Origin: Pohlia nutans
Taxonomy: Eukaryota; Streptophyta; Bryopsida; Bryales; Mniaceae
DNA length: 64,000 nucleotides
Direction of reading: 5' to 3'
Assembly: GCA_022496805.1 (NCBI GenBank)
Contig: CM040092.1
Location: forward strand, 12,728,113-12,792,112
Below the pieces are notes generated by a model that ran no database searches, was not told where the DNA came from, and was given only the letters and a program-made list of their open reading frames with translations. This document shows, in pieces, positions 34,122 through 45,014 of the stretch (the stretch's first letter is position 1; each line of letters begins with the position of its first letter). The position numbers and the translations under genes are program-made.

Positions 34122-35346
34122 ATGGAGCCGAGAAGCACAGAAGTGCCAGAGATCGACACGGTGCGACTCCGAGGTATATAGAAGTCTCTGTTTCCTTCAG
34201 ATTTCCTTCCAATTCATCATTCCTTTCTGATGATAATTGCTCTGTGAAATTTGAAACACTTATGCCAGGGTTTCTTCTCTAGATATGCCAATGTATCGTT
34301 TATTTCATTATTTTTCGCTGGAGTAGCTTCAACTGAAGCATTTGGTTGAGGCTACCAATATTGACAAATTTTGCATAATACGAGTTCCGTATTTTAGTTA
34401 GTTTGGTAGCTAAAATACAGTTTCTCACGATTTTCAACAAATCGATTTCCTTAGAATTTGGCTGAGTAATCGCATGATCCTCCTTCAGTTTCCTCTAAGC
34501 TTGTTGCTAGACCAATCTTTTTGTTGGAATCTTTTTGTTTAGCCACCAGGAATACCTCTGATTTGTGGATTGAGGTTATTGTTTGCAGCTCTTGCTGTGT
34601 TGAAGCGCTTGGGTAGAGATTGGTGCACACCGGTTACCAAAGTGACTAAGATGGAGGTCGGAGTGAGTGCACCCGTGTCGTGGGAAAAGATTTCTCCCCG
34701 TGGAGTGGGAAGAGTGGGACGTACAAGACTTATGACGAAATCAGCGGCTTCTTGCAAATCTCACGATATGAGAGCAACAGGAATCACAGTTCTCATACTA
34801 ATATTAAGCATGTTGCTGTCGGTGGATGCTTCCGGTCGCTACAAAGGAGTGTCAAAACGCGTACGGAAGGATAGAGTTTCTTACTACTGTGAGGCGACCT
34901 TTTTGGGTACCTCCCCGAGAGAGAAGATTTGGCTCGGAGCATATCCTATCGAGGAGCTAGCAGCAGTAGCATGTGATGTCGTCTTCTATTACACAAACAG
35001 GCCTTCTGAAGAGTTCAATTTACCGTCCTCAGAGTACCTGATACGACGTGATTGTAAGGCTAGATCCGTTTATGAAAACCTACATAACTGGAATGATAGG
35101 AGAGAATTCATCAAGACTGAAGCGAATCGTCTGATAGGCTCACGTTCCTCGCGAGACCCGGCACGTAACTTGCGTTGGGAGGATGTGGCCGTACCATCAT
35201 TAGATTCAGTACGCCAGAGAGCTGGAGAAATTGCTCGCACTATTGTTGAACACTTTCTTAACCAGGCAGAGCGGCTTCAAGAATTCATGGCATGGTTTAT
35301 GGCGGAGGAACAATTGAGACCCATGGTAAGAGCTCTGGTTAGCTGA
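34122..35346 (+). CDS. Divergent AP2/ERF-domain protein
   Basis: Two exons, 34122-34173 and 34589-35346, join in frame to 269 residues. The start ATG gives EPRSTEVPEIDTVRLR before the donor GAG/GTATAT. An AP2/ERF-like domain lies at about residues 100-165: RYKGVSKRVRKD, then YYCEATFLGTSPREKIWLGA, then EELAAVACDVVFYYTNRPS and EFNLPSSEY. This follows the YRGV...WLGT/AF...EEAA.A.D...N.P pattern of DNA-binding AP2 domains, but several core residues differ. Just before it is a hydrophobic stretch (TGITVLILILSMLLSV), unusual for a nuclear factor. A membrane-tethered factor, an unseen intron or a decayed frame are all possible. The tail is helical and Glu/Arg-rich. If functional, it would bind DNA in the nucleus. 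Confidence 0.65.
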
Positions 35347-35458
35347 CTGAGTACAATGTGTCTTTTAGTCATGTCCTATTCTGTTGTTACGTAATATAAT
35401 TATGAGCAATTAGTTTGCTATTGAGTTTATCAGCAGTTAGAACTTGAATTTTGATTCT

Positions 35459-37456
35459 ATGGACTTGAAAAGTTGCATGATGTTAGATTTAAACATCCGG
35501 GTAACATATCGAATACCGGACCTTCAGAAATCACAAACCCTACAGAGCGGAGCGAGTAGGGTTCGTAATAAGGCCGAATTAGCCACTAAGGTATGTACAC
35601 AGTTCTACTGCAGATTGAATCCAAAAATTAGGGTTTAGGATCCCCCAGGGATTGATCACATTGGGGTTATGTGACAGGAATATTCCCAGACACAACACAG
35701 AGACGCGCACACATCTCTAAATTTGGATATAGATGAAGTTTTGCATTTGGGAGGTGATGAGATCTTAGCTGAGCACCATGTCGCGTCTCTTGTGGAATCT
35801 CTAGCTTGGCGACGCGGTGGTGTATGGGTGTCTCTTATGATCGCCGGGAGATTGGCAATGTTGTTCCAAATGTTCAACAGCCACACAAAATCTAATGCCG
35901 GGGATGTTGAAGATGCATCTATCTCTCCAAATGATGCAAAGCTTACTAACCCAAAAAAGCGGCAATCTGAGCGTACCAAGATCAGGACCAAGAGGCAGAA
36001 AGTTGAGCACCCCTCCATCCAGTTAGTTTCAGGTAAGACATGTGAAGTACGACATGACTTCACTGCAGAGAGTGAGATCTTTCTAAATTGAAATTTCCAA
36101 TCCTGTTTGGAGGATTTCAAACTTGATCCATGCACTACATGTTACATATCAAACAACGTTTTGAGTTATCATGCGAATAATGCCCTTTTGTTGATACATG
36201 ATCAATGTTGCAGATCGAGTTCAAGCTTTGCTCACAGCAATTACCTTCGACCTTAGAAATAAGGCATGGCAATGCACCGGATATGACTTGCTTTCCAGAA
36301 CGTGGAGGACACTGGCACCATTTCCCTGCCTTCCAGGTCCAGATCTACGACTGTATCAGGATCGTTTCAAGGAGTACTTCGTTTCTGGCCATGGTGGCCT
36401 CATGTGTGCCAATGTTTCGAATCCACCTAATGAAGGAGAAGTGGTGGTTTTCAACCCTTGACAGGGAAGACGAGAGCACTGCCACCACTGTTACACCCAC
36501 GAAATCCAGTTCTATTGCACATGTTAGTCGATTCTGCAACAAAATCGTACAAAGTGATAGTTGCTGGGAGTTCGTCGTCGACAGATGAGCATCTGTCGAA
36601 GAAAATGGAAGTGTTCGACTCACAGACATCAAAGTGGGAAGAAACGTGTGACCTTCCAGGGCCAGCGTTTGGACTCAACGAGTACCAGACAGGCGTAACT
36701 CTAAACGGAATATTATACTTCATCTCGTTTCTGGAGGGTGATGGTTGCCGCAAGGGTGATGGTTGCCGCAAGGGTGTTGTAGCGTTTGATGTGGAGAATG
36801 GGGAGTGGTTGCCGAGCATGACATGCCCGCTCCCGTGTCCGCTTTCGTCGGGTATTGTGCAACTGGTTGAGAACGATGGAGAGGTGTACCTGTTCTACGA
36901 GCACCAGCAACGGTACGACCGGTGCATCGACGTGCTTGAGATCTTAGAAACCAATGCTGGAGCAGTGACCTGTCAGTGGAGGAATGTGGTTCGAGTGAAG
37001 AGCCGTGGTACACGAGGATTCCAATCGTACCCTCAGTATACTTGCATGGGATTTGGGGAAGGGAAGCTCTGTATCTTCAACACTTGCGAAGGTGATGGTA
37101 TTGTGTATGACACAGGAAGCGGGAAAGTGTCCGATGTTCTAGAGCCACGTTCGGATCGAGGGAGTGTCGAGTTCTGCAGCTTGAACTCGGCATCGTTCAC
37201 CCTTGAATTGAGCTCTGAAATTGATCCAACACTACCGAGAGTTGATGATATGCACAAAGGTGATGGCGTGGTGTGTGACATGGGAAGCAGGATGGTGTCC
37301 GATGTTCTAGAGCCACGTTTGGATCGAGGCGAGTTCTTCAGCTTGGATCCGGATTCGTTCCTCATTCAAATGAGCTCTGAAATTGGTCCAACACCACTTA
37401 GTGTTGATGATATCCAGTTTGGGGGAACTCTACTTCTACATCCATTCTTGCAATAG
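35459..37456 (+). pseudogene. Kelch-like (F-box/kelch type) gene with one frameshift
   Basis: Exons 35459-35590, 35678-36032 and 36214-37456 splice in phase. The last exon carries one frameshift near 36458: the first frame ends ...GEVVVFNP at TGA, and the second frame opens with TGKTRALPPLL, the direct continuation in this family. Kelch-like blocks include LLSRTWRTLAPFPCLPGP, MEVFDSQTSKWEETCDLPGP, GVTLNGILYFISF and VVAFDVENGEWLP. No F-box is visible in the Lys/Arg-rich N-terminal part. Near the end, a stretch of about 57 codons is duplicated in tandem (SDVLEPR.DRG twice), and a 15-bp repeat gives EGDGCRKGDGCRKG. The last 35 bases are part of the long hairpin at 37422-37889. It is either a recent pseudogene or a gene with a sequence error at one base. 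Confidence 0.75.
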
Positions 37457-37889
37457 GGGTATTCACAGTTGACATTTAGAGCCACTTGAAGGCCACTGGA
37501 TTCCATTTTCCAGTGACCCGCAATCAAAAGTTGAGAAAAAAAAGGGAAATGGGTCATCCTATGAAGCCCCCCATTTTCAAGGCTCAAGGTGAGGCGGCAC
37601 GGCAAGCGGATGGGCTCCTATCATTAGGCACTTAAAACTCATCAAGAAGGTGGCTAAAACCTTCGTGATGAGTTTTAAGTGACTAAAGGAGAGGAGCCCA
37701 TCCGCTTGCCGTGCCGCCTCACCTTGAGCCTTGAAAATGGGGGGCTTCATAGGATGACCCATTTCCCTTTTTTTTCTCAACTTTTGATTGCGGGTCACTG
37801 GAAAATGGAATCCAGTGGCCTTCAAGTGGCTCTAAATGTCAACTGTGAATACCCCTATTGCAAGAATGGATGTAGAAGTAGAGTTCCCC
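37422..37889. repeat. 468-bp near-perfect inverted repeat (hairpin)
   Basis: The arms 37422-37619 and 37692-37889 are virtually exact reverse complements (outer 'ggggaactctacttctac', inner 'ggatgggctcct'). The central part 37629-37681 is itself a stem ('cacttaaaactcatca' with its complement) around a loop of a few bases. The left arm covers the last 35 bases and stop of the kelch-like gene and its 3' flank. Read-through transcripts would fold into a stem of about 230 bp. Confidence 0.95.
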
Positions 37890-38543
37890 TATTAGCCTTC
37901 AAATCTCTGATTTTGTAAAAAAGAATCTATTAGAACTAAGAATTTACTGTATATCTTTGCTACCGGTATGTTATTTAGGTACGTCCTCTAAAGAGTGTCC
38001 CAATTCCATGTTGAGGTAGACAGTTCTTTTGATTTCAGCTACTGATACATGCTCATATTTATTAAGAAGTATGCTGAGTGTGTCCATATCTTAACTACTG
38101 GGTACTGTATTGGAATTGTAATATTCAAAATGAAGCAGGCACTTCTTGGGTCATTTGTGTACATCTGCATGACTGCTACAGGTATTAGTGATTTTGATCG
38201 TTTGTCATGAGACTGTACCAGCATACATCCATTTAGGAATCATAATGTACCTAATTTTGCTGGATATGGATTCCGCACTAAAATCAACGTATAAAAATCC
38301 ATTGCTAATCAGAAGATGAATCTGTGAATGAAGTTGTTACATGTGTGAGACCTCTTCTATTACTACGATACTCTGTTTTGTATCACAATCCTCGACGTGT
38401 CAGCTTTGAGAAAAATTCCCACAAATTGCTGTGAACACCAGAGAATTGGAAGACTAAGATTTCCACACGTACTCCTCATTCTCTTCATTTACATATCGTG
38501 GATCGTTGGTGACATCTTCAATGCCCTGACTGTAAGAAGGCAT
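37890..38543. other. No gene seen
   Basis: Intergenic AT-rich DNA after the hairpin. No conserved frame or RNA gene is seen. Confidence 0.5.
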
Positions 38544-38726
38544 AGTTTACAAGGAGAAGGCGTCGCTTTTCACTCGTTCGGTGAGTCAAATGGTGCCACT
38601 TTGCACTCACCAATTTTTTGGTTGGACTTGGTGAGTGCGATTTGTCACGAAGGACAAGCGTGTACAATGAAAAGCGACACTGTTCCGGATTCTTGCAAGT
38701 GAGAAGCGACGCCTTTGCTAGTAGTG
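38544..38726 (+). mobile_element. CACTA-like MITE, decayed left end
   Basis: It ends GCCTTTGCTAGTAGTG. The left side 'tttacaaggagaaggcgtcg' matches the start of the element at 39186-39358 but has lost the first bases. The interior has 'ggtgagtcaaatggtgcc' in common with that copy. Confidence 0.65.
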
Positions 38727-39185
38727 GTGGAAGTCATATTGCGTCATGAATTGCAAATTGTGGCTCTAAGTGACGCGGGTGGTTGAATAGTTGCAAAGCA
38801 AGAGGCATACGACACCACACATTTTGTTCACCGTATCCATCTTAGATAGGATGATTTTTGTTCAACACCAAGGAATAATGTTCGAGCATGGTGCCCAAGG
38901 CCCAAATTGACACCATACTCTACTAGTGCATTTTCTTGAACATTGTTTTCAACACAAAATTTGGACTTCGTGGATGTAATTGACCAAGATTTCTTGAGGG
39001 GCTTGTCGAACTCAATAAAGAGCAAAAATGTTTCAGGGTAATACTGACACCGTTGGGGCGGAGATCTCTAGTGTTATTGAGTGCTTTGCTATGTATTGAG
39101 GATGCTCTTACTGCCACAATGTCTGGTCATAAATGTTGCAGCCACCTTGTTTTTAGGGTGCACTCAAATGTATAGTTGGAAAACT

Positions 39186-39358
39186 CACTACAAGGAGAAG
39201 GCGTTGCTTTTCATTTGATAGGTGAGTCAAACGGCGCCATTTCACACTCACTGCCCAGATGCTCAAGACTTGGTGAGTGCCATTCGTCACGTAGGACAAG
39301 TGTGTACAGTGAACTTTGACACTGTTCTGAGTGAGAAGGGACGCCTTTGCTAGTAGTG
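39186..39358 (+). mobile_element. CACTA-type MITE
   Basis: The ends are CACTACAAGGAGAAGGCG and CGCCTTTGCTAGTAGTG. Flanking triplets ACT and ACC differ by one base. It is 173 bp, non-coding, and related to 38544-38726. Confidence 0.8.
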
Positions 39359-40001
39359 ACCATGTATATTCAAATGCCAGGTTGACACACCTCTAGAGAA
39401 ATGTTGTTCAAAGGACGAGAAGCAGTCGACAACTTAATCCTGGACATGAATCTTCAGCAACTCGTCATGTATGGTACTAATGGTAGACATGCCAATGACC
39501 ATACAGTTCCAATGACAGCATAGTTCTAATCATAGTACACATGCCAATGACCGCACACTTTCACCACACAACTCCAATAGAAATGTAAGGTATCGTCCAA
39601 TCACCACACGCCGTCTGGTGAAGGGTTCCAAGTAAATTCCCATTAAAATCATACCCAATGTGTTTGACATGCAATAAAAAGTTATCAATTGTACAAAACT
39701 TGACAAACCACAACCACAATCTTTCAAAATTTGAGACTGTAAGTTTCTACATTCTCATGGGGAAGGATTTGAGTATTGCATGTGCGGTCATTGGCATGAT
39801 TGTCTACTCTACGGGTAATCGATTTAACTCCAGTGAACTATGGCAGACATTCTCCATTTGTAAGCTGACTAAGAGAGTCTATACACAGTCCACTTCTCTC
39901 GAAATGAAGGCGTCGAAAATACCAGTTACAGATTACGCACCGGAGAGGTGGAAGCATAAATATCTCACCATCAAACACACATACTTACTCTGCCTCTCTT
40001 C
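39359..40001. other. No gene seen
   Basis: Mixed sequence with a short repeated 'catgccaatgacc' motif near 39488 and 39540. No gene is supported. Confidence 0.45.
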
Positions 40002-40256
40002 TTAACCCCTAAGCGGCTAAAACGCCCAATTAATATGGCCAACTGCATCACTGGACTTTGCAACCGTGGCATATTCTCATTTTACCTCGGTTTTCTGATT
40101 GCAATACATCATTTTAAATCTCTTGTTCTATACTACAAGATGAACAGTGTTGTCGATCATGTCAAACTGAAGTCAATTTCACACGAACAGATGATTTTCT
40201 GCAGGGTGTCCAATTTTCCTGCACTACAGAAACTACAGTGGACGCTTAGGGGTGAA
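40002..40256 (-). mobile_element. Family E TTAA element, inverted copy
   Basis: It starts TTAACCCCTAAGCGGCTAAAA and ends AGTGGACGCTTAGGGGTGAA (last TTAA mutated). It is a close reverse copy of 25448-25694. Confidence 0.8.
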
Positions 40257-40450
40257 TGAGCACACAACCTAGAGAAATCTAACCTCACATGAAGCTCCAG
40301 TCTCTGCCAAAACAATGTGCAATTCTCTACGATAACAAGTACGCAACAAGGACGGAGACGGATGAGGGGATTCGATCGTAACGATGTCCGACCTTCACAG
40401 CCGAATTGAGGATACTCTATTCGGGATACAGTTTCACGTGATTGAGATGG

Positions 40451-40610
40451 GTGAGGGCCGCGCGAACGCGAGCCCCCGCTGCCACAAATTATGACGTGTA
40501 TGCCTCCCGTAGGAAGATACTAGAGTTACCCGGCCCGAAGTGCAATGGGGCAGGCTCCCCTAGGCCATCCACCTTCTGGATCATGGATTGACCCCGCCCA
40601 GGTAAGTGAG
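40451..40610 (-). ncRNA. U1: U1 spliceosomal snRNA
   Basis: Read on the minus strand from 40610, the 160-base sequence follows U1. ACTTACCTG near the 5' end pairs with 5' splice sites. GGCGGGGTCAAT, ATGGCCTAGG and CCATTGCACTTCGG (stem-loop II) follow, then the conserved GTCATAATTTGTGGC Sm-site region and a GC-rich 3' stem-loop (GGGGCTCGCGTTCGCGCGG). The first bases read TC rather than AT. It forms the U1 snRNP, which recognises 5' splice sites in the nucleus. A plant upstream element at the right distance supports an active gene, but the TATA-like element is weak, so a pseudogene is possible. Confidence 0.88.
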
Positions 40611-40667
40611 TAGATCGTCTCACTCCGGGCTACTTGTAGGGCTGGGTCCTCCCATGAGCCACCAAAC

Positions 40668-40678
40668 GGTATGGGACA
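40668..40678 (-). promoter_or_regulatory. Upstream sequence element of U1 gene
   Basis: The minus strand reads GTCCCATACCG, close to the plant snRNA element RTCCCACATCG, about 60-70 bases before the RNA start. A weak TATA-like CTACAAGTA lies about 33 bases downstream of it. That spacing is typical of Pol II-transcribed plant snRNA genes. Confidence 0.65.
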
Positions 40679-40975
40679 TCTCTCCACATCACCATCAAAA
40701 CTCAAACTCAATCAAAGAGATGATCACGAGCAGCCATCACTGTAGCCAGGGGATGCATGCGTCCCAACACACGTCATCAGAGACAAAATGGCATTCATAG
40801 AGACTTTAGTGATCTACAACCTCTCACTTATAAATTCATATATAATGAAAAACTTGTTCTCAACAGATTTGACTCTTGTACCCAAAGATCTATGCATAAC
40901 TCACTCTATGCATTTCCTGAACACACAATCCAATATATGAGAAAACTCTTAAAATGACACAAATAGTATATAACG
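40679..40975. other. Upstream flank of U1, nothing else seen
   Basis: No coding or repeat feature is recognised. Confidence 0.5.
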
Positions 40976-41131
40976 TAACTCCTAAAGGACCAAGGATTCA
41001 TGGTTTTAAAATGACGAATTCATATTGTGAAAATATAGTTCGAACACGACCAAAGAGCTACTCAAAACTGCTAAAAGAAACCCACACATGAGGCCCAATT
41101 TGGGCTTCTTGGTCAGGCCTTTAGGGGTTAA
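40976..41131 (+). mobile_element. Family D TTAA-type element, short copy
   Basis: It starts TAACTCCTAAAGGACCAAGG and ends GGTCAGGCCTTTAGGGGTTAA, inverted repeats of about 16 bases. It is 156 bp, and its right end overlaps the stop region of the TIR-like frame at 41121. Confidence 0.7.
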
Positions 41132-42976
41132 TTGCAATCACAAATAAAGTAGAAGGCATTTTGTCATTTCTTTGCCGCTTAGGTAAGAAAAAATCACATG
41201 TACCTTGATTTATTGCAATCTCATCTCTTCCATATCTCTTCCCTACATCTTTCAAAATCAGTTTTATGTACTCCTTATCATGACCACGGTTATATGCAAC
41301 GTATTCAGTACCATATGTTTCGCAAAGTTTCTTCACTGCATTTCTACATTGTTCCACTGGAATAGGATGATTTCCATTACTAGACATCCGCGTCCATGCT
41401 TCTTCCCAAGTTCCTTGCTCCAAATAATTACCAACTTCACCTGCATTCATTTTGTAGAATAGAGGTAGTATTCGCATAGTACGATTCTTCTCGTGAGAAT
41501 CTACAAAAGCTACCAACTCTGTCATAGGCCACTTCTGGAAATTTTTTCCCTTCCTGATCTTCTCCGCCTGCATGGGATAGGAAGAAACGAAGAGGGCGCC
41601 CAAAAACTTTGAATAGTTTGTAGCCAATGGCTATGGCTACCATTCCACCCACCAAACCACTCACAATCAATCCCACGACCCGTCCCACGATCAACTTCTT
41701 TGATGGTGATGGAGAACCTGCGAGAGCTGACTCTCAACGCATGTCAGATAATAACACAGACTTAAGATACCTAAAATTTGTCTAGTTCATGACTATTTTG
41801 TTAAAATAAGAGCATTGATTCGAGAGTATTTTAGATTACAGCTAGCTGGTCAAAAATCACTCAAATTGTCGTTTCATGAATAGCAAATTTGATGTTCGAT
41901 ATATATGTTTAATTTTAACATTTAGACAATTTCATTGCTTCTGAATATAATTTTCACTACTTTGATTGCTACAATTGTTAGCATGGTTACATTAGTAGCT
42001 ACAACAACACTAAGGTTCCTAAAGGTTGCTTAACAAGCTCTAACGTTGCGTGAGTTACAAACGTAGCACACATAGTATGATCCTAGTAGTGATTTCGTAA
42101 CGCCGTTGATAACTTTTTGTATAAAAAACCAACGCACCTCACTTTGCGTGAGGCGGCATCAGCGCTACCTCTCTGGATTTCTGTGAAAATCACAAAAGGA
42201 AAAACCAGCCGGAATAGCTAGTCTCTGTAGTGACTAGTTCGATCATTGTAGTTTAATACATTGGGTATTGTTTTATTTAGCATGAAGTTAAATTAGGTCA
42301 CATAATCTAGTGCTTGCTCTGTTTAGTGTTTCTGGAAAATAATGCGTACCTTGTCCCTGCAATATGCTGGTTCTGAAGCTCCAGGACTTGATTTTCTTCA
42401 CCTCCCTGAACATTGCTCCTGATCCACTGAACCCCACGAACATGTAGTCATTCACCACATTGCTTAGATCAAGGTGAGGTACTCGAATCATAGCATTTAC
42501 AGGCTTCGAAACACCTTGAATTGTAGACCCATTTGCCAAGAAAACCTCCAGGCTCTGGGAAGCTGAGTCATAGTCAATCCAGGCAATGAAGTCCTGCGCA
42601 GTCACCAAATAAGAACAATCGCTCAACCCTTCTCCACACAAGTTGTAAAATGCCATTGATTTTGCACTCTTTCTGTTCACACCGACATGGTTGGAGCTTG
42701 AGTCATTGAACTCAGGGTTCTGCCACGTGTCGAACTCCGCTGCAAGCACTTTGTTGTTGGCATCATCAACAGGTATTAGTTTGTTCACGAGGCACAATTG
42801 ACCACCTGAGCCTCCAGTGGTGTGGTTGTTGGGGACAAACATGAATGCAAACCCGGCCGAGTTCTCGCCAATCATGGAGAAAGTGAAGGAAGTGTTGAAC
42901 GAGGCCACTGCTGAAACAGTTGCATTATTCAATGGGGTTTCCCGCATTTGAATACTTTCTGCATAGATCAGAAAGC

Positions 42977-43275
42977 TGTTGTAACTAGTAAATACCATTA
43001 GCATTAACCCTGTAGGTGACCTGGCAGCTTAACTGCAGGTACTGTACCAGATCTTATATACTATCAGATTTTATCTGATTTTATCTGATAGTTAATCGCT
43101 TAGTAATACGAGCCACCACGTAACTGATTAGTATTAATTAGCCACTAATCAATTACAACTAATTGCGTTAATTAGTCTAGGAACAGGTAACCCCACTGCA
43201 ACTGTATATATGTCATACCCATTCATTGAATAATTTATCTGGCTTCTGGCTCTCTTGAATCACGATCCTTCTACA
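42977..43275 (+). repeat. 5' LTR of Copia element
   Basis: 299 bases from TGTTG to CTACA. It has a palindromic 'atcagattttatctgat' stretch and a TATA-like 'actgtatatatgtc' near 43200, likely the LTR promoter. Confidence 0.92.
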
Positions 43276-43290
43276 TAGTATCAGAGAGAT
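43276..43290 (+). other. Primer-binding site of Copia element
   Basis: TAGTATCAGAG directly after the LTR is a one-base variant of TGGTATCAGAG, complementary to the 3' end of initiator tRNA-Met, the usual plant Copia primer. Confidence 0.85.
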
Positions 43291-43416
43291 GTTAAGAGAG
43301 AATAGCCTAGCTGTTTTATGATTAGTGAAGTCAAGAGACTTACTAGAGAAACAGGGCTATAGACTAGCAGAAACATATCAGTGAGGTGTGAAGCTTGTTT
43401 CACCAACCTTTGCCAA

Positions 43417-44691
43417 ATGGCATTTAGAGACACTTCCATGGGAGATGCTTCCAAGTTAGAAGGAAACCCAAACTACAGTGTTTGGAGTTTCAAAATGAGG
43501 AACATGATGAATAGGGAAGATGTCTGGAAACTGATAGATCCTCCCTTTGGGACAATGGCTCCCACTGATCCAGAAGAACGTGCTGCCTTGCAAGTCCAGA
43601 AGAACAAGGCGTTAACGATGATAGCTCTTTCGGTTAGGGACAACGTCATCCCCTATATTGCGAACATCACCGAACCCGACATCTGCTGGAACGTGCTGCG
43701 AGATCTCTACGCAAACGGAACGACATCTAGGAAGCTGATGCTGCGGAGGAAGCTCACGAACTTGAAGCTTGAGGAGGGAAGCTCGATGAACGTCTTTCTA
43801 CAGCACCTGAAGGATCTCATGAATGAGTTTGCCTGTATTGGAGAGATTCTCACTGATGACGAAGTCGTTGAGCACGTTCTGATGGCGTTACCAGAGAGTT
43901 TCGAAAGACTGGTCAATTCGATTATGTATCGACCAGAGCTTCCATCAGTCGGTGAACTCACCGTGATCTTGATGCAGGACGACCTGAGGCGGGAGCTGCG
44001 AGGCCACAGACGGAGCGATGAAGCCCTGCTCGTCAAGAACGCCGGGAAGAAGACAACCAGTCGCAAGCCAGCAACCGGGAATGAAGATCGACACAAGAAC
44101 AAGCGAGTTGAAGGCGAGTGCCACTTCTGTGGAGAGAAGGGTCACTGGATGCGCCACTGTCCAGAACTCGCCGCCGAACTTAAGAAACGCAAGGCCAGTC
44201 GACGCGAGAAGACAACGATCAATCTCGTCGACAACTTCGAGAGCAACGATTCCGACGATGATGACTACTGCAAGCTTGAAGGTGAACTCCAAATCAACCT
44301 GACCAAACTCAACATAGCAGATAACAGTCAAGGTAGCGGCAGTGAAGAATGGTACATTGATAGCGGTGCTTCAAAGCACGTCACTGGAACCAAATCTCTT
44401 CTGACAGACTTAGAAGTGGGAAGTCGGTCAAAGATCAGCACTGCAGGAGGAGAGAAACTAAATGTAGTTGGAAAAGGGACACTGGAAATTCCAACCACCC
44501 TTGGAGGAATAAAATTTGACAATGTTTTGTACGTGCCTGGTGTGACAAAAAATCTATTATCAGTAGGAACCATGACAGATGGTAGAGAAAAATTCAAACT
44601 CCTATTTGATTCCGATTGTGTACACGTGGGTTCTAAAAGACTTTCCATTACCTCAAGCACACCATGTAGTCTCCACTGGCAAGAGAGATAA
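43417..44691 (+). CDS. Copia Gag and partial protease
   Basis: 424 residues from ATG. The UBN2-type Gag core (NYSVWSFKMRNMMNRED, LYANGTTSRKLMLRRKLTNL) is followed by a basic linker, one CCHC zinc knuckle (CHFCGEKGHWMRHC) and an acidic spacer. An aspartic protease start follows with catalytic DSG in WYIDSGASKHVTG and the flap region (VLYVPGVTKNLLSVG). The frame ends at the deletion edge, soon after the protease. Integrase and reverse transcriptase are missing, so the product could package RNA at most. An ORF extension upstream to 43381 uses a non-ATG start and is ignored. Confidence 0.93.
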   Translation: MAFRDTSMGDASKLEGNPNYSVWSFKMRNMMNREDVWKLIDPPFGTMAPTDPEERAALQVQKNKALTMIALSVRDNVIPYIANITEPDICWNVLRDLYANGTTSRKLMLRRKLTNLKLEEGSSMNVFLQHLKDLMNEFACIGEILTDDEVVEHVLMALPESFERLVNSIMYRPELPSVGELTVILMQDDLRRELRGHRRSDEALLVKNAGKKTTSRKPATGNEDRHKNKRVEGECHFCGEKGHWMRHCPELAAELKKRKASRREKTTINLVDNFESNDSDDDDYCKLEGELQINLTKLNIADNSQGSGSEEWYIDSGASKHVTGTKSLLTDLEVGSRSKISTAGGEKLNVVGKGTLEIPTTLGGIKFDNVLYVPGVTKNLLSVGTMTDGREKFKLLFDSDCVHVGSKRLSITSSTPCSLHWQER

Positions 44692-44732
44692 GCAAAATGG
44701 ACTTTACAAATGGTAGGGTCAGGTCACCTCAA

Positions 44733-45014
44733 ACCATTAGCATTAACCCTGTAGGTGACCTGGCAGCTTAACTGCAGGTACTGTACCAGATCTTATATAC
44801 TATCAGATTTTATCTGATTTTATCTGATAGTGAATCGCTTGGTAATACGAGCCACCACGTAACTGATTAGTATTAATTAGCCACTAATCAGTTACAACTA
44901 TCTGCGTTAATTAGTCTAGGAACAGGTAACCCCACTGCAACTGTATATATGTCATACCCATTCATTGAATAATTTATCTGGCTTCTGGCTCTCTTGAATC
45001 ACGATCCTTCTACA
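44733..45014 (+). repeat. 3' LTR of Copia element, 5'-truncated
   Basis: Identical to the 5' LTR from 'accattagc' on, apart from about five substitutions. The sequence just before it (tggtagggtcaggtcacc) is not a polypurine tract, which places the deletion junction here. Confidence 0.9.

Larger units (their letters stand above)
42977..45014 (+). mobile_element. Copia LTR retrotransposon, internally deleted
   Basis: Target duplication AAAGC lies at 42972-42976 and 45015-45019. The 5' LTR 42977-43275 starts TGTTGTAACTAG and ends CTTCTACA. The 3' LTR 44733-45014 lacks its first 23 or so bases, because one deletion removed integrase, reverse transcriptase, RNase H, the polypurine tract and the LTR start. 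The shared part of the LTRs differs at about 5 of 282 positions, so the insertion is fairly recent. The element lies opposite to the lectin gene that it interrupts. Confidence 0.95.

Noticed and set aside
37366..37918. Two identical frames on opposite strands
   Set aside because: Both are products of the long inverted repeat.
41580..41625. A 45-base intron between the lectin membrane helix and the TIR frame
   Set aside because: A good acceptor-like site exists, but the intron would be too short for plants and no proper donor is present. A frameshift is more likely.
41955..42094. Possible CACTA MITE in the lectin intron ('cactactttgatt' to 'gatcctagtagtg')
   Set aside because: The ends match only over a few bases and no duplication is seen.
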